Origin: Hydractinia symbiolongicarpus
Taxonomy: Eukaryota > Cnidaria > Hydrozoa > Anthoathecata > Hydractiniidae
Assembly (NCBI RefSeq): GCF_029227915.1
Contig: NC_079885.1
Coordinates: forward strand, 16,749,001-16,813,000
DNA length: 64,000 bases
Reading direction: 5' to 3'
Both the position numbers and the translations under genes were made by a program. The notes beneath the pieces were generated by a model. The model saw nothing but the letters and a program-made list of their open reading frames with translations, did not search any database and was not told the DNA's origin. Position 1 is the stretch's first letter, and each line of letters starts with the position of its first letter. Shown here in pieces: positions 29,497-43,248 of the stretch.

Positions 29497-30420
29497 CAAT
29501 CCAAGATTTTACATTGGAATCGTACATCGAAGAATGTGGAACATCCACGTGCAAAGTTGCTTTAATGACAAAGGAAATTAATTTTGTTAATTAATTTTAA
29601 ATGGATGATAATAGTGACTTTGGACTACCTGAATGTATATAACATGTTTTGTGTTTTGACATTCACGTGTTTAAAAGTTGTTTTGTATTGAATTTTATAA
29701 CTAATAATTTGTATTATATGTACACAATCGGTTAATACTTGTAATAAAAGCTATCCTGTAAAATATTGTCTTTGAAAAATGACATACCCACAACATTTAG
29801 ATTGTTTTTGAAGTTTTATTTCCATTTTATGCTTTTCAAAGTTTTCACATATCATCTTTTGTGTACATATGTACCGGCCTGTAAAATCCTGCCTCAGTCT
29901 GCAAAATACACATTTTGATTAGATGACATACCTGAAATGTGTTAAATATTTTTCCATTGTTATAGTAAATAGAACCTAATTCATTTTCATAATTCCCATG
30001 AAGCTTATTTGTAATTTAGGAACTGGTCTGCAAATCCTTTAATGGTCTGGAAAATACACGTTTTGGTCATGTGACATGTCCGAATTTTCATATGTTATTC
30101 ACAATATTATTATTTATATACCCACCAATTTTCAGAACTCAGGTTGTGAATATTTATAAATAATACTTTTCCCACTGATGCCTCATAACTAGCAACAACA
30201 GTTTTCAGGATTTAGGCAATTTCCCTCATTTCATAGTGTCGGATTAGTTTGGACTTAAAAGTTGATTGACCCCTCTTTTTTCTCTCCTTTTATACTCTTT
30301 CAAATGGTATTAAACTTGCACAATCATATGTTTATATGAGCTATCGTTTATATGTTTTACTTTCCTAATCATGTGTTTTTGCGCCACGTGAAAGGGGGCA
30401 TCAATGGTTGTACATCTATA
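29497..30420. other. 3' untranslated and intergenic sequence
   Basis: There is a candidate polyadenylation signal AATAAA at 29,742-29,747 for the SAM-like gene. Otherwise it is AT-rich with no supported gene. Confidence 0.4.
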
Positions 30421-30424
30421 AGAC

Positions 30425-30624
30425 TTAATTATCTGAAGAAGATTTCTCATCTTAGATAATTTATTATCTGAAGAAGATTTCTCATCTTAGATAATTTATT
30501 ATCTGAAGAAGATTTCTCATCTTAGATAATTTATTATCTAAAGATTTATTATCTTAGATAATTTATTATCTCAGATAATTTTTTATCTGGAAGATTTATT
30601 ATCTTAGATAATTTATTATCTAAA
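30425..30624. repeat. GATAAT minisatellite, left part
   Basis: Tandem copies of TTAGATAATTTATTATCT with variants inserting GAAGAAGATTTCTCATC. Each unit is itself near-palindromic. The same minisatellite resumes at 35,927 after three Helitrons. Confidence 0.85.
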
Positions 30625-31171
30625 CTAGTCGATAAATCCCGTGGAGTAATCCACTTAGGCAGAAGGACAATGGAAAAATAGGTTGTTTTAGTTTATTTGC
30701 TGACGTCAGCAGTGTTTGCCTTTATCGTATAGATCTTGAAATGCTGATCAAGAAAATGTATATGATCATGTATCTTTGACAAGCGGTTGCAGAGATATCA
30801 AGGTTTAAAGGTTTTTTGATGACGTCATCAAACCGTCCATTCCGAAACGGATTCGGGGACCCAGGTTTGGAAAACTTACCCAAATTGGTCCCAGGTTGTC
30901 CCTAGTTACCCACGCGGTGAAAAAACATTGACGTCACCACCTCGTTTCCAAGTTATTTGGCCTCAAAGTTTTAAGTGCATTGTAATGGCTTCACTAATCT
31001 TAATTAACTTTCCTTTGACGTCAATACTATTTTATCGGTAAAGTTTGGTAAATTACAGAACAATTTTATAGGCGATGTTTTATAGAATTTGTTAAAGAAA
31101 ATTTTGAAGAATGTAATCCACTTTGCAAAAGTGACAGACAGACACACGGAACTGGCGTATTATTATATAGA
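30625..31171 (-). mobile_element. Non-autonomous Helitron 1
   Basis: Read on the minus strand it begins TCTATATAATAATACGCC and ends with a short GTGGATTACTCCAC hairpin, GGGATTTATCGA, then CTAG, followed by T. TC...hairpin...CTRR with insertion between A and T is the Helitron signature. It is 547 bp, without a gene. Confidence 0.72.
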
Positions 31172-33916
<2,745 letters not shown>

Positions 33917-35926
33917 CTAGCTGAATACCCGTGGGGGAATCCACTGAATCTCTCATTAAACCGATGTAAGGGATACCAAACAAAAACATACAACACAGTA
34001 ATATGAATTTTTAAAAGTCACAATTTGTATTATTCTAGTTTATAACCACTAAAACAAAACGTCCAAAAAAATAAATATGTGCAGCAATAAAAAAATAACA
34101 ATAAAGGAGAAAAAAACCCTGGGATTGAAGTTGCTCACAATCTGCGTTATATTTGTACCCGCTGAAACAGAACGCTTAAAAATATAAGCATGTCCAGCAA
34201 CATAAAAATGCAAAAAGTTTAACAAAATCGAAGGTGGCTAACAAATCTGTTAAAACTATATACTTGCTTTGCCATGCCCGAAATATAAAAGGGAAAATGG
34301 TATACCAGACATTAGAAAAAATCGATAAGTCACACAAATAAGGTTATTGCAAAGTTTCCACAACGTACAGATTCTAATGCATCATACCAAATTAGCTATT
34401 TAGTCTATTACATATAGCAACCTTCCCAATGCGCAAACGTGCAGTGCATGATAACAATGCAGTGTTTTCGAATTGAAGAATCGAATATTATTTTAAACGG
34501 TAACGTAACAGATGTAAACATTGATTTAACTTTGTTTACATTAAGGTTTATTATAACGACATCAACCACTTCGTAGCGTTAAAAACAGTAACAACGAAAA
34601 AATACTTTCTACATTTTATATAAACTCTTCTCTATTATATACACGCTGTATTTTATAAGAATAGTGTTTTTTTTCGTTTCCGCCTTCATGTTCTTAGCTT
34701 TCCCTGGTGTACTTGCCCATTGTTTTGGAGAGAAAGAGGTTCAGTCATACAAATTTTTATATTAAAAGAAACAACCAAGCTTAGACATATTCTTAGGATA
34801 TTCTGACCCATTGTTTAGAGTATATTCTTACAAAAAATGTTAAATATGTTCAGGCTAAAGACAAAACATATTTAACTTCATATTAAAGGGAAAGTTTAGC
34901 TGGAAGCGTGTAAACGGCTTCAAAACGTCGCTTTACATTTTAGATTCTTATAAAAATTGTGTCAAAAGAAAACGCATTTAAGCTCAAGACGCAACAAGGA
35001 ACTAAAAATTTAAAGGAAAAGCTGAGCTCTGAAAGTTAAAACGGTTAAAAAAAACGTTACACACCTAAACTTATCTCTTTACCAGATAAACTAAACAACA
35101 CACCTGCCTTTCTTTGGCTTTCACAGTTAGCTAGCGTCTCTGGATAAAAGACCAATCAGTTTTTTACTTCAATTATTAAACTTCGCTTCATCCCAAAGAA
35201 AACAAATTGAAAATGTATAGCTAGCTACAATTGTCTGATACATTTCCAATCAGTTCTCTTTTTGACGTTATATTATCGTACGTTTTTCTTCTTTATAACA
35301 GACATTTCTGGCAACAACATAAACTTTTTTTATTCTTGCTCGACATCAACAGTCGCTCTACAATGACAACAGTTTTGTTCTTTACTTCTTAGATTCGAAT
35401 TATCATTCGAATTCGATAGTTTTTTTAAAAGAAAGCAACTTCGGTCCCAGAACACAAAAAAGATAGAAGAAACAAATAAGCTTTAATCTAACCTCGTGAT
35501 GAGTAAACCTTGTTTGAAATAACTTTTTTCAGGATTACTTTGAAAAAGAGACAACTTTCTTCGCTTCGGTTTTCATTTTTCAGTTAATAAACTTTGTTTC
35601 CGTGAGATACGGCGCGCACATGGTAAACCGGAGGTAAAATTTAATTATTCTATCCCAAACGACCAGCGGGGCTTTTACAACAAAAAAACAAATAAAACCA
35701 TTTGAAATTAAAATAAAATTTAGTTTTAATGAGTAAGGAAAAAGAGTTTTATTTTAAAAAAAAAATAAGAAAAGAGAATTAAATATTTATATAGTAACCC
35801 CCTGATTTGCGTTTTCTTTAACTTGGTAAATTTTAGCGTAACGCCACGTCGTAAGAAAGTGACCTGTGATTTGTGTGACGTGGCCTCACCGTGCGCACAC
35901 ACACACAAGGCGTATTAATATATAGA
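33917..35926 (-). mobile_element. Non-autonomous Helitron 3
   Basis: On the minus strand it begins TCTATATATTAATACGCC, preceded by A, and ends GGGTATTCAG-CTAG at 33,920-33,917. It abuts Helitron 2 head to tail. It is about 2.0 kb with no coding potential that I can support. CCACGTCGTAAGAAAGTGACC near its 5' end is shared with Helitron 2. Confidence 0.68.
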
Positions 35927-36295
35927 TAAGATTTATTATCTTAGATAATTTATTATCTCAGATAATTTATTATCTGAAGAAAATTTCTCATCTTAGATAA
36001 TTTATTATCTCAGATAATTTATTATCTGGAAGATTTATTATCTTAGATAATTTATTATCTAAATTAGATTTATTATCTTAGATAATTTATTATCTCAGAT
36101 AATTTATTATCTGAAGAAGATTTCTCATCTTAGATAATTTATTATTTCAGATAATTTATTATCCGGAAGATTTATTATCTTAGATAATTTTTTATCTTAG
36201 ATAATTTATTATCTGAAAAAGATTTATTATCTGAAGAAGATTTATGATTTTTTTAAGAGGATTTATTATCTGAAGATAACTTTACAAACTAAATG
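35927..36295. repeat. GATAAT minisatellite, right part
   Basis: This continues the tandem units seen at 30,425-30,624 (TTTATTATCTTAGATAATT and variants with GAAGAAGATT). Confidence 0.85.
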
Positions 36296-37350
36296 GTTTC
36301 TAAAAAATTAAATGAGTTTCTTCATGGCCCGAATAGGCTTCGGTAACATATAGTAAGAGCTAGATGTTTTTTAAAAGTTTCTCATTATTTTTTTATTGTT
36401 TTAAATTTATTTATATTTTTATATTAGGATCCTTTTAAAGAACTACAAATTGTGTATACTACATGTCTAACTTATGCTGGAGAGCACATTTCAATTGATT
36501 TCTGGTGACCAGCCGAAAAAAAGTATATACTGTTTTATGAACGTGTGTGTGAGAAAAAGAGCAGAATGAAACTCAACACAAAAACGTAAAATATATTATA
36601 TAAAATATAAATTATACATTTATGTGAATAAGGCATTTTCCGTTTTTATATATATAACTAGCAAAATTTCATAGCTTAGTGATTTGTTATTTTACTAGTT
36701 TTAAAATAGTATAAAAGTTTCCCTGCACAATGTATTTAACATTTTACTAGCTAAAAACACGCTACAAACATTACAGAATCTGCTTCTACCTATAACACCG
36801 TCCATCGATTAACAAAGTTCACCGAAAATAGTATTTTTGGAGGTCCTTTAAAGTAAACCATTCTTTTAAGCTAAAATCGTTGATTTAAAAAGAGCAACAT
36901 ATTTCACTTCACATATGCTTGTAATTCGAAAGCCAGCAGTGCCAGCCACAACAACTTCCTTTATCTAACTTAACCAAAAGCGAAGCTTTAATAAAAAATC
37001 ATTATGCGTTTTCTTTCTCCAGCTGACAAAATTTTCTACGAACACCACGAATACCACGGCTACAAAATTTCAAGTTTAGTTCAGCATGAAAATCTCTTAA
37101 CAAGTCAGTCGCAATTAATTTATGAGGGGGTAGTTGCACAATTTTTGTTAAGTTCTTATTTCTTTGCTGTTTCATGACTTTGATCATAGTCATAAGAAAA
37201 AAAGATAGTCTGCTGACAAACAATGGCTTATTGTTTTATGTTTTTACAAGCAAATGAAGCTCGCACCCAGATCTCCAATCCTGCACAGAAGTTCAAAATG
37301 ACGATTATTGCCTGTATGTTTTGGTTTGATTTCATAACAGTTTGATGTTT
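36296..37350. other. AT-rich intergenic region upstream of the P-like element
   Basis: I see no gene that I can support. A minus-strand frame at 37,002-37,223 has no recognisable domain and is probably chance. Confidence 0.4.
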
Positions 37351-37352
37351 AT

Positions 37353-37622
37353 TCTAATACACCTGGGGAAAATTGCGCAATATTTGGTTGTTCCACTTCC
37401 AGAAGACATAGGGATATAAGTATTTTCAAAGTTCCTTTGCCAAATAGTGATTTCAACAAGACATGGGGTGAGAAATTGATCAACATCACAACAAAGGATC
37501 GTGTGATTGATAAGCAGCTGAGAAAGCGTATTGATACCTTCAAGTTATATATTCGCGAACGTCATTTCTCGCCTGATCAATTTTATCATAGTCATAAGAA
37601 AGAGAGATGGGTACCGCCGTGA
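37353..37622 (+). pseudogene. THAP domain fragment
   Basis: NTPGENCAIFGCSTSRRH, then KTWGEKLINITTKDRVIDK, then LYIRERHFSPDQFYH give a C2CH THAP zinc-finger pattern, the DNA-binding domain of P-like transposases. The third zinc ligand, expected as Cys in LYICERHF, is Arg (CGC), so this copy could not fold normally. It ends at TGA 37,622 and has no transposase body attached. A second THAP copy lies 150 bp downstream. Confidence 0.65.
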
Positions 37623-37772
37623 TTGAGCTCCGCTCCGGTATCTGACTCGCGTTCAGAAATTTTCTAGTGCCCAGTCTACTTTTAGGGGGACCAAAAATTC
37701 AAAAACAGGCGGGAAGATTTGTATGCTAGGTAATTTGCAGAAGTTTACCTGGATTTTTTGGTATTATAAACT

Positions 37773-38124
37773 ATGGTTGGAGCTAATTGTTCAGTGTTTG
37801 GTTGCTCTAGCTCCCCTGGAGAGACAAGCTAGTCGCTGTGATAATCAAAGATCGCGTTATTGATAAACAGTTGAGAGCACAAATAGATAAACGTAATCTG
37901 TATATTTGTGAGAAGCATTTTCTACAAAGCCAGATAGTACAACGTAAGTGTGATTCAATACACTTTCAGATATTTCAACTACAGAAAAAGGATATTTCAC
38001 ATATAATAATCACGACTGTGATAATAATGCATATATAATACTTTCTTCTAGATGATAAAAGAAAAACACTCATTCCTGGTTCCATACCAACATTGAATTT
38101 TCCAGAGAAAAGTATTCCTGCTTC

Positions 38125-38165
<41 letters not shown>

Positions 38166-39717
38166 CTATAGCTATATTTACATTTACAAAACATGTCACA
38201 TCAGTCAAGTATATAATGTTTGTGTTTACTCTTTTACAGCACATCAGTCAAACCACGACCTTCAGCAAAAAATATTGCAGAGAAAAAGTTAAATACAACA
38301 GTGGACCGACCACCCATAAATGCTATCAATCGTTCGAGAATTTTGTAAATCGAGCCAAAATGCTTAAGCTTCCTTGTGGTTGGAATTTGGATGTATCTGC
38401 TGCTAATGCAGTAAAAGTTTGGGCATGTGACAATATTCATGTCAATCCTAAGTTGGAAATATATGTTGATGACTCATTATCATTCACTATCCGTGGATAC
38501 ACTTGGAGTCTTCCTGACCATCACAATATTTATAAACTTTATAAACGATCAGTCCGAAATATCACTTTATCAAACTTGATCAGAGAGATTTCGAAATATC
38601 AAAATTGTCCTGGGGTTACCGATTCATCCATTTCCCAAACATTGTACTTCAACAAACACACCATCTCCAAAAAATTCACAATACATTCAGATGAAAGTCC
38701 ATTACAACAAACCGTATTCATTCGTTCTCTGGATTGCATGTTATTGAATTTGGACGGTGATATATGCATACAATGTACTAGTTTTGTAAAAAAAGCACAT
38801 ATTTCAGTGAAACGCACATCCTCAAATCTAAATATTCCTGCTAAGTTAAATGCACCAATTGCATTCACATCACCAGAGCGTGTGTTATTGAGACTTCGCG
38901 AAGAACGTAGTGAGAAAAAAGCATTGCAAATAGAAAACATATCACTAAAACTTGAGATAAAGTTACTACAAGAAGAAATATCTGCATCATCCATCTCTGT
39001 CAGTTCTGATCTTGGTTCGGATTTCAAAACGATCATGTCCAATGCTGATCCATCAAAGGTTTCTCCATTCATGAAATTTTTTTGGGAGGAACAACAAAAA
39101 TATCTATCCTCAACAAAAACTGGTGTGCGTTACCATCCAATGATGATTCGATATTGTTTGTCGTTAGCTTCAAAATCACCAGCTGCATATGATGACATTC
39201 GATACGACGAAAAATCTGGCACAGGTTTCGTAATTCTTCCTAGTCGACGTAGATTACGAGACTATATAATGAATTGGCAAGTCACGTATTACTTTTTCTT
39301 GTGAGAAGCATAGTAAATCCATTCAAATTCAGTTTGGCAAATTTTGCAACAACTGGAGCCACATCCGTTCAAATGTTCCCTATGTTTTGGAAAGCTGTCA
39401 GCATATGCGAACTACAGTGCAATCTGAAAGTAGTTGCTGCAACATGTGATGGGGCATCGCCAAACTGAAAATTGTTTCGCATGCATTTTAACCTTGCTCA
39501 AGCTGATGACATCAATCCACACGTCAATGTTACGTATAGGACTGTCAATTTCTTTAGTGTTGAAAAACGATATATTTATTTTATCTCTGATCCTCCACAT
39601 TTGATGAAAACAGCTCGTAATTGTTTGTCTAACTCAGGTGCTGGTAGGTGTACACGGTTTATGTGGAATGGTGGAATGTTTATGGTTTGGAATCACATAG
39701 ATGATATATTCTATAGC
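37773..39717 (+). pseudogene. P-element-like THAP transposase (N-terminal and central part)
   Basis: It starts MVGANCSVFGCSS at 37,773, then a TAG and a deletion cripple the THAP domain; LRAQIDKRNLYICEKHF follows in another frame. A 112-nt intron (38,128-38,239) contains a TA repeat, and AG|C splices in phase. From about 38,340 one long frame runs to 39,304 with a coiled coil (EERSEKKALQIENISLKLEIKLL) and FWEEQQKYLSSTKTGVRYHPMMI. After a frame change come MFPMFWKAVSICELQCNL, ISDPPHLMKTARNCL and GRCTRFMWNG. These are landmarks of the THAP9/P-type RNase H-like transposase. It is cut off at about 39,717, where an antisense zinc-finger gene begins. Confidence 0.78.
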
Positions 39718-40653
39718 ATATATTTGCTGGTGTATGAACGAAAAAGTTCTTCAGCAGATGTAAATATTAAAACCACTTCCTTTTTAACCTTCCATAAGCC
39801 ACCACGGTCCCTAGCATTGACTAATTTGTTTTGTGGTATATCTTGTGTCCTCAGATTTTCCTGCCAACAGGATAGCTAGATATTGTTGGTGGTATATGTG
39901 TTGTGAGGTCTTTCTTGACGAGAAGCGTATACGACGATACATGGTACTGAAGACATATCCACCAAGATAAGATATCACAGATAGTTCTTTCTCTGAAAAG
40001 GTGTATGATGACTTATTTGACACTTGCAGAAGATCGTCTTTGTATGTTGAACCAGACAAGTGACACAAAACTAGATTTGCTAATTCAAATCCTAACAGTA
40101 TGCTACAGTTGCGACTCAAGCTTGAACCAAAGGGATGCTCTATATCCAAAATATTCTTATAAAACAACAGATAAAACTTTTCAGCATCCCCATCGAACGA
40201 TTTTATAAGGTCTTTCACAAGAGCATAAGACGGTAAAACATTGTCAAGGCCACCAACTTTGAACATTTTAAATTCATTGGTGATTTCTGATGGGTAACAT
40301 TCATCACCAGCCAATTTTGAAACAGCTTCTTCCATATATTTTTTAAAATACAGTGGATGTAACATCTTCTTAGCTTCCTTGAAATCGCTATCACCCGATC
40401 CTGCAGAGTCACCTTTGTCGTGGTCACTATGTTTCGCGTTGGTGTGGCGTGTTAATCCTCTGTTAGAAACACAAACTTTAGGACACAAACTACAGCTAAA
40501 GGTGACTTTTGTGTCCTCCTCCGGTATGTCGTTAACAACTGTGGTTAGTTCCACGTCAAAATCTGAATTACTTAGCAAAATGTCTTCATCTATAGCCTCC
40601 AATATAGCATTAAGGTCTTCACCATAAAGGAAATCTTTCTTCGCCGCAGCCAT
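39717..40653 (-). pseudogene. C2H2 zinc-finger protein of the P-like element, copy A
   Basis: A long open frame (40,653-39,811, 280 residues) starts MAAAKKDFLYGEDLNAILEAI. It has one C2H2 finger (CSLCPKVCVSNRGLTRHTNAKH), then MLHPLYFKKYMEEAVSKLAGDECYP, ILLGFELANLVLCHL and ISYLGGYVFSTMYRRIRFS. After a one-base shift, ARDRGGLWKVKKEVV continues to about 39,717, where it joins the transposase. I recall this zinc-finger family as abundant in cnidarian genomes; its function is unknown. A homologous copy lies at 42,041-43,248, also convergent to a transposase piece. Confidence 0.65.
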
Positions 40654-40845
40654 TTTACAACATTCAGTCCCCTTACTTTCGGACCACCCGTTCTAGGTCA
40701 GGTACTTTTGCCGTAGCGGCCCGAAATGGCCGATTACCCAGACTATCTCTCTTTTGTGACTATGATTTTATGTTTACCCTACACGTAAGACACTAAAAGA
40801 AGGGAAATACCATATCTGAATCTTCCTAAAAAATGCTTTTTAAAC

Positions 40846-41559
40846 TGTCACCATTAGTAGTGAAAGTCGTTCAACCACTTCTATACAAAAGCGTGAGGAA
40901 TTTCTAGTGTTTCAAGATTTATCTTCGCCACCATCTCCTTCCACAATTTATAAAAGTTTTTCTGATTTTGAGCAACGCATCGTTAAACTTTCATTAAGTA
41001 AAAGTTGGCATGTTGATTTGCAGGATACTTTAGTCATTGTTACATGTTTTACCACAGATCATATCCTACCATGAATTGAAGAGAAAACCATTTTCAAGAC
41101 CATATGGATCTATCGATGATATCCGTTTCACCTGGCTGGACGATTTTCTCTCTTATTTCCAATTATGGAAGGAATCGCATAAAGAACGCAATGATCATCC
41201 TTATACTGCACAGGCAAGATCGAATATGTTGATCTCTTGGCAGACTAATGAAGGATTACAAATAACTGTACATTCCTTTAAAAAAGTCTGTAAATTCTAA
41301 CTTGAGCATGGCGTACGTTATATTTTGTCAGAAAGATTTTGCCAGGATGATTTAGAAAATTATTTTGGCAGACAACGTGCTATTGGATCACGCCGTGACA
41401 ACCCGTCAGAGAGAGAGAGATGTAAGCTATAATGATAACACCATCAAAAGCCAATTTTCTGTACGACCAATCGCTGGAAATGTTTGTGCCTCAGGTAGTA
41501 GCAAATTTAACCTTATTGATGATAGTCCATTGCCTAAAAGAAAAAAAAACTTTCAATAG
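40846..41559 (+). pseudogene. P-element-like THAP transposase, second copy with internal deletion
   Basis: It opens inside KREEFLVFQDLSSPPSP and YKSFSDFEQRIVKLSLSKSW (N-terminal type), then after HILP and a TGA it jumps to the C-terminal domain. That part has [60 protein letters not shown] and [19 protein letters not shown]. The frame changes at a short GAGAGA run near 41,415. The [18 protein letters not shown] block is diagnostic of THAP9/P transposases. The catalytic centre is missing. Confidence 0.75.
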
Positions 41560-42040
41560 ATGCTACATCCCAGACATGGATTAAAACTGTCAAACCGGCT
41601 ATTTTTAAAAAAAATCATTACACTGGCTATCAATATTTTTGGTCACATTCTTTAGTCTCCTTTATACTGGGGACTGGAGGGTTCTACCAGAAAACAAAAT
41701 TTTGTAGGTACACACGGTAGTTACTTCACCTGGAACTTTTTGCAACTCTACAAATTGAAAAATATTTGAAAAAAAAACTTGCAATCAGTGATTTAAAAGT
41801 TTTGCATTGCTCACTGAGAATACTAGGCGTTATTGACAAAACCTATGAATAACTGTCGTTAGTGCTAATTTTGGCACACTAAGACAGGTTAGGGAAGAAT
41901 TTACCATTGATTTCTTAACTATAATAAAGTTTAAATAAACAATGCAAAGAAATACATCAGAAATACATCAAAACATGTTTTTTTGAAAACTTGTGGCTAT
42001 AAAAATAGCCTTTTTGACAGTTTTTTTAGTCCATGTCTAG
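41560..42040. other. Spacer between convergent P-like element genes
   Basis: An AT-rich gap between the transposase C-terminus and the C-terminus of zinc-finger copy B. I see no gene; it probably holds the two 3' untranslated regions. Confidence 0.45.
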
Positions 42041-43248
42041 GACTTGGCAAACATTTAATGTCCCAGTTCTTTAGTATTAGCTTTTTTCTTTAGTTCAACT
42101 CTCAAAGCACGTTTTATTTCTGTTTTTTAATTCTGCTTAGCAGCCTTGTGTTTTTCACGAATATCTTTAGCATATGAAAAGGTGTGAACTTTAGTAAACA
42201 ATGTTAACATATGCTTCTTCATCAACTTGTGGCTTCACTTTATTACAGGCACTCTTAAAATTATATAAAATTAAAGGCTTTTCTAGCATCTTGTGAACTT
42301 TGTTGTGCCATACCAATTTGGTTTGGAAATTAATAGTTGATAACCGAAATATTTGTTCACATTTAACGAAAACTGCTTGCATTTTTTTGTTTACCCTCCA
42401 CAAACCTCCACGATCACGAATATTAATATATGTCTGAGGATCATCGCTATCAACCTTACATTCTTGCAGCAGTATTGTGTGCGATTTGTTAAAGTAGCCT
42501 TTGAAAATCGAAACCTAGAATGTAGCTTCTGAAAAACCAAGATAATCTAAACTTTTGAGCTCTTTTTTTGAAATTTCTGCCACCTGTAGGTCTCTGGGTG
42601 TATCTTTACCAATGCCTGATAAATGGGTCAAAATATGATTTGCCGCTTCTGCAAGTAAAATATTGCTAAATCGTGTTTCTTAAAATTTTGATGGTAGGAT
42701 ATTTTCCTTCAACATGCCATAAAAATTCATGTAAAAATCTTCAGCATCCCCAGAATATTTTTCAACCATTGGTCTGAACTTGTTCCATAGTTCAATAGCA
42801 TCATCAGTTGAAAAAAAATTTTTTCTTTCGAGAACAAGCATCTAATATTTTCAGGAAAACACAAATCTTTAAAGCATGAATTAGCACATTTATTTACAAA
42901 TAATTTTAAAGTTAAGGAGTGAAATTTCTTCAAACATTGTTCTTCCTTTGACAGCTGTGGTTTAGAAATACTAGAGTCACAAGAATTTGTTATGATAGTT
43001 ACTGATGTATGTTTAACGTTACAATGTCTAGTAAGACCAGGTAAATAAGGTTGTGATTTACAAATTATTTCGCAATGTTGACAACGATAAACAGCTTTAT
43101 TTTTTTCGTTATCCATTACTTTAGTAACTACAGCGTTCACATCTGCATTAAAAACTGCATCATCGTCAAGAAAATCACCATCAAGTAACTGAAACAAGTC
43201 ATCAAGTTCTTCACCAGCTAAATAATCTTCCTGTGCTGATGCCGCCAT
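42041..43248 (-). pseudogene. C2H2 zinc-finger protein of the P-like element, copy B
   Basis: ATG 43,248 opens MAASAQEDYLAGEELDDLFQLLDGDFLD, resembling copy A. An enlarged C2H2 finger follows (YRCQHCEIICKS...GLTRHCNVKH), and the first frame ends at 42,727. After a degraded middle, RDRGGLWRVNKKMQAVF (about 42,400) and a basic C-terminal tail (SYAKDIREKHKAA, about 42,150) can still be read in other frames. At least three breaks are present. Confidence 0.6.

Noticed and set aside
38599-39072. Minus-strand frame of 157 codons
   Set aside because: Antisense to the THAP transposase, which has clear family motifs.
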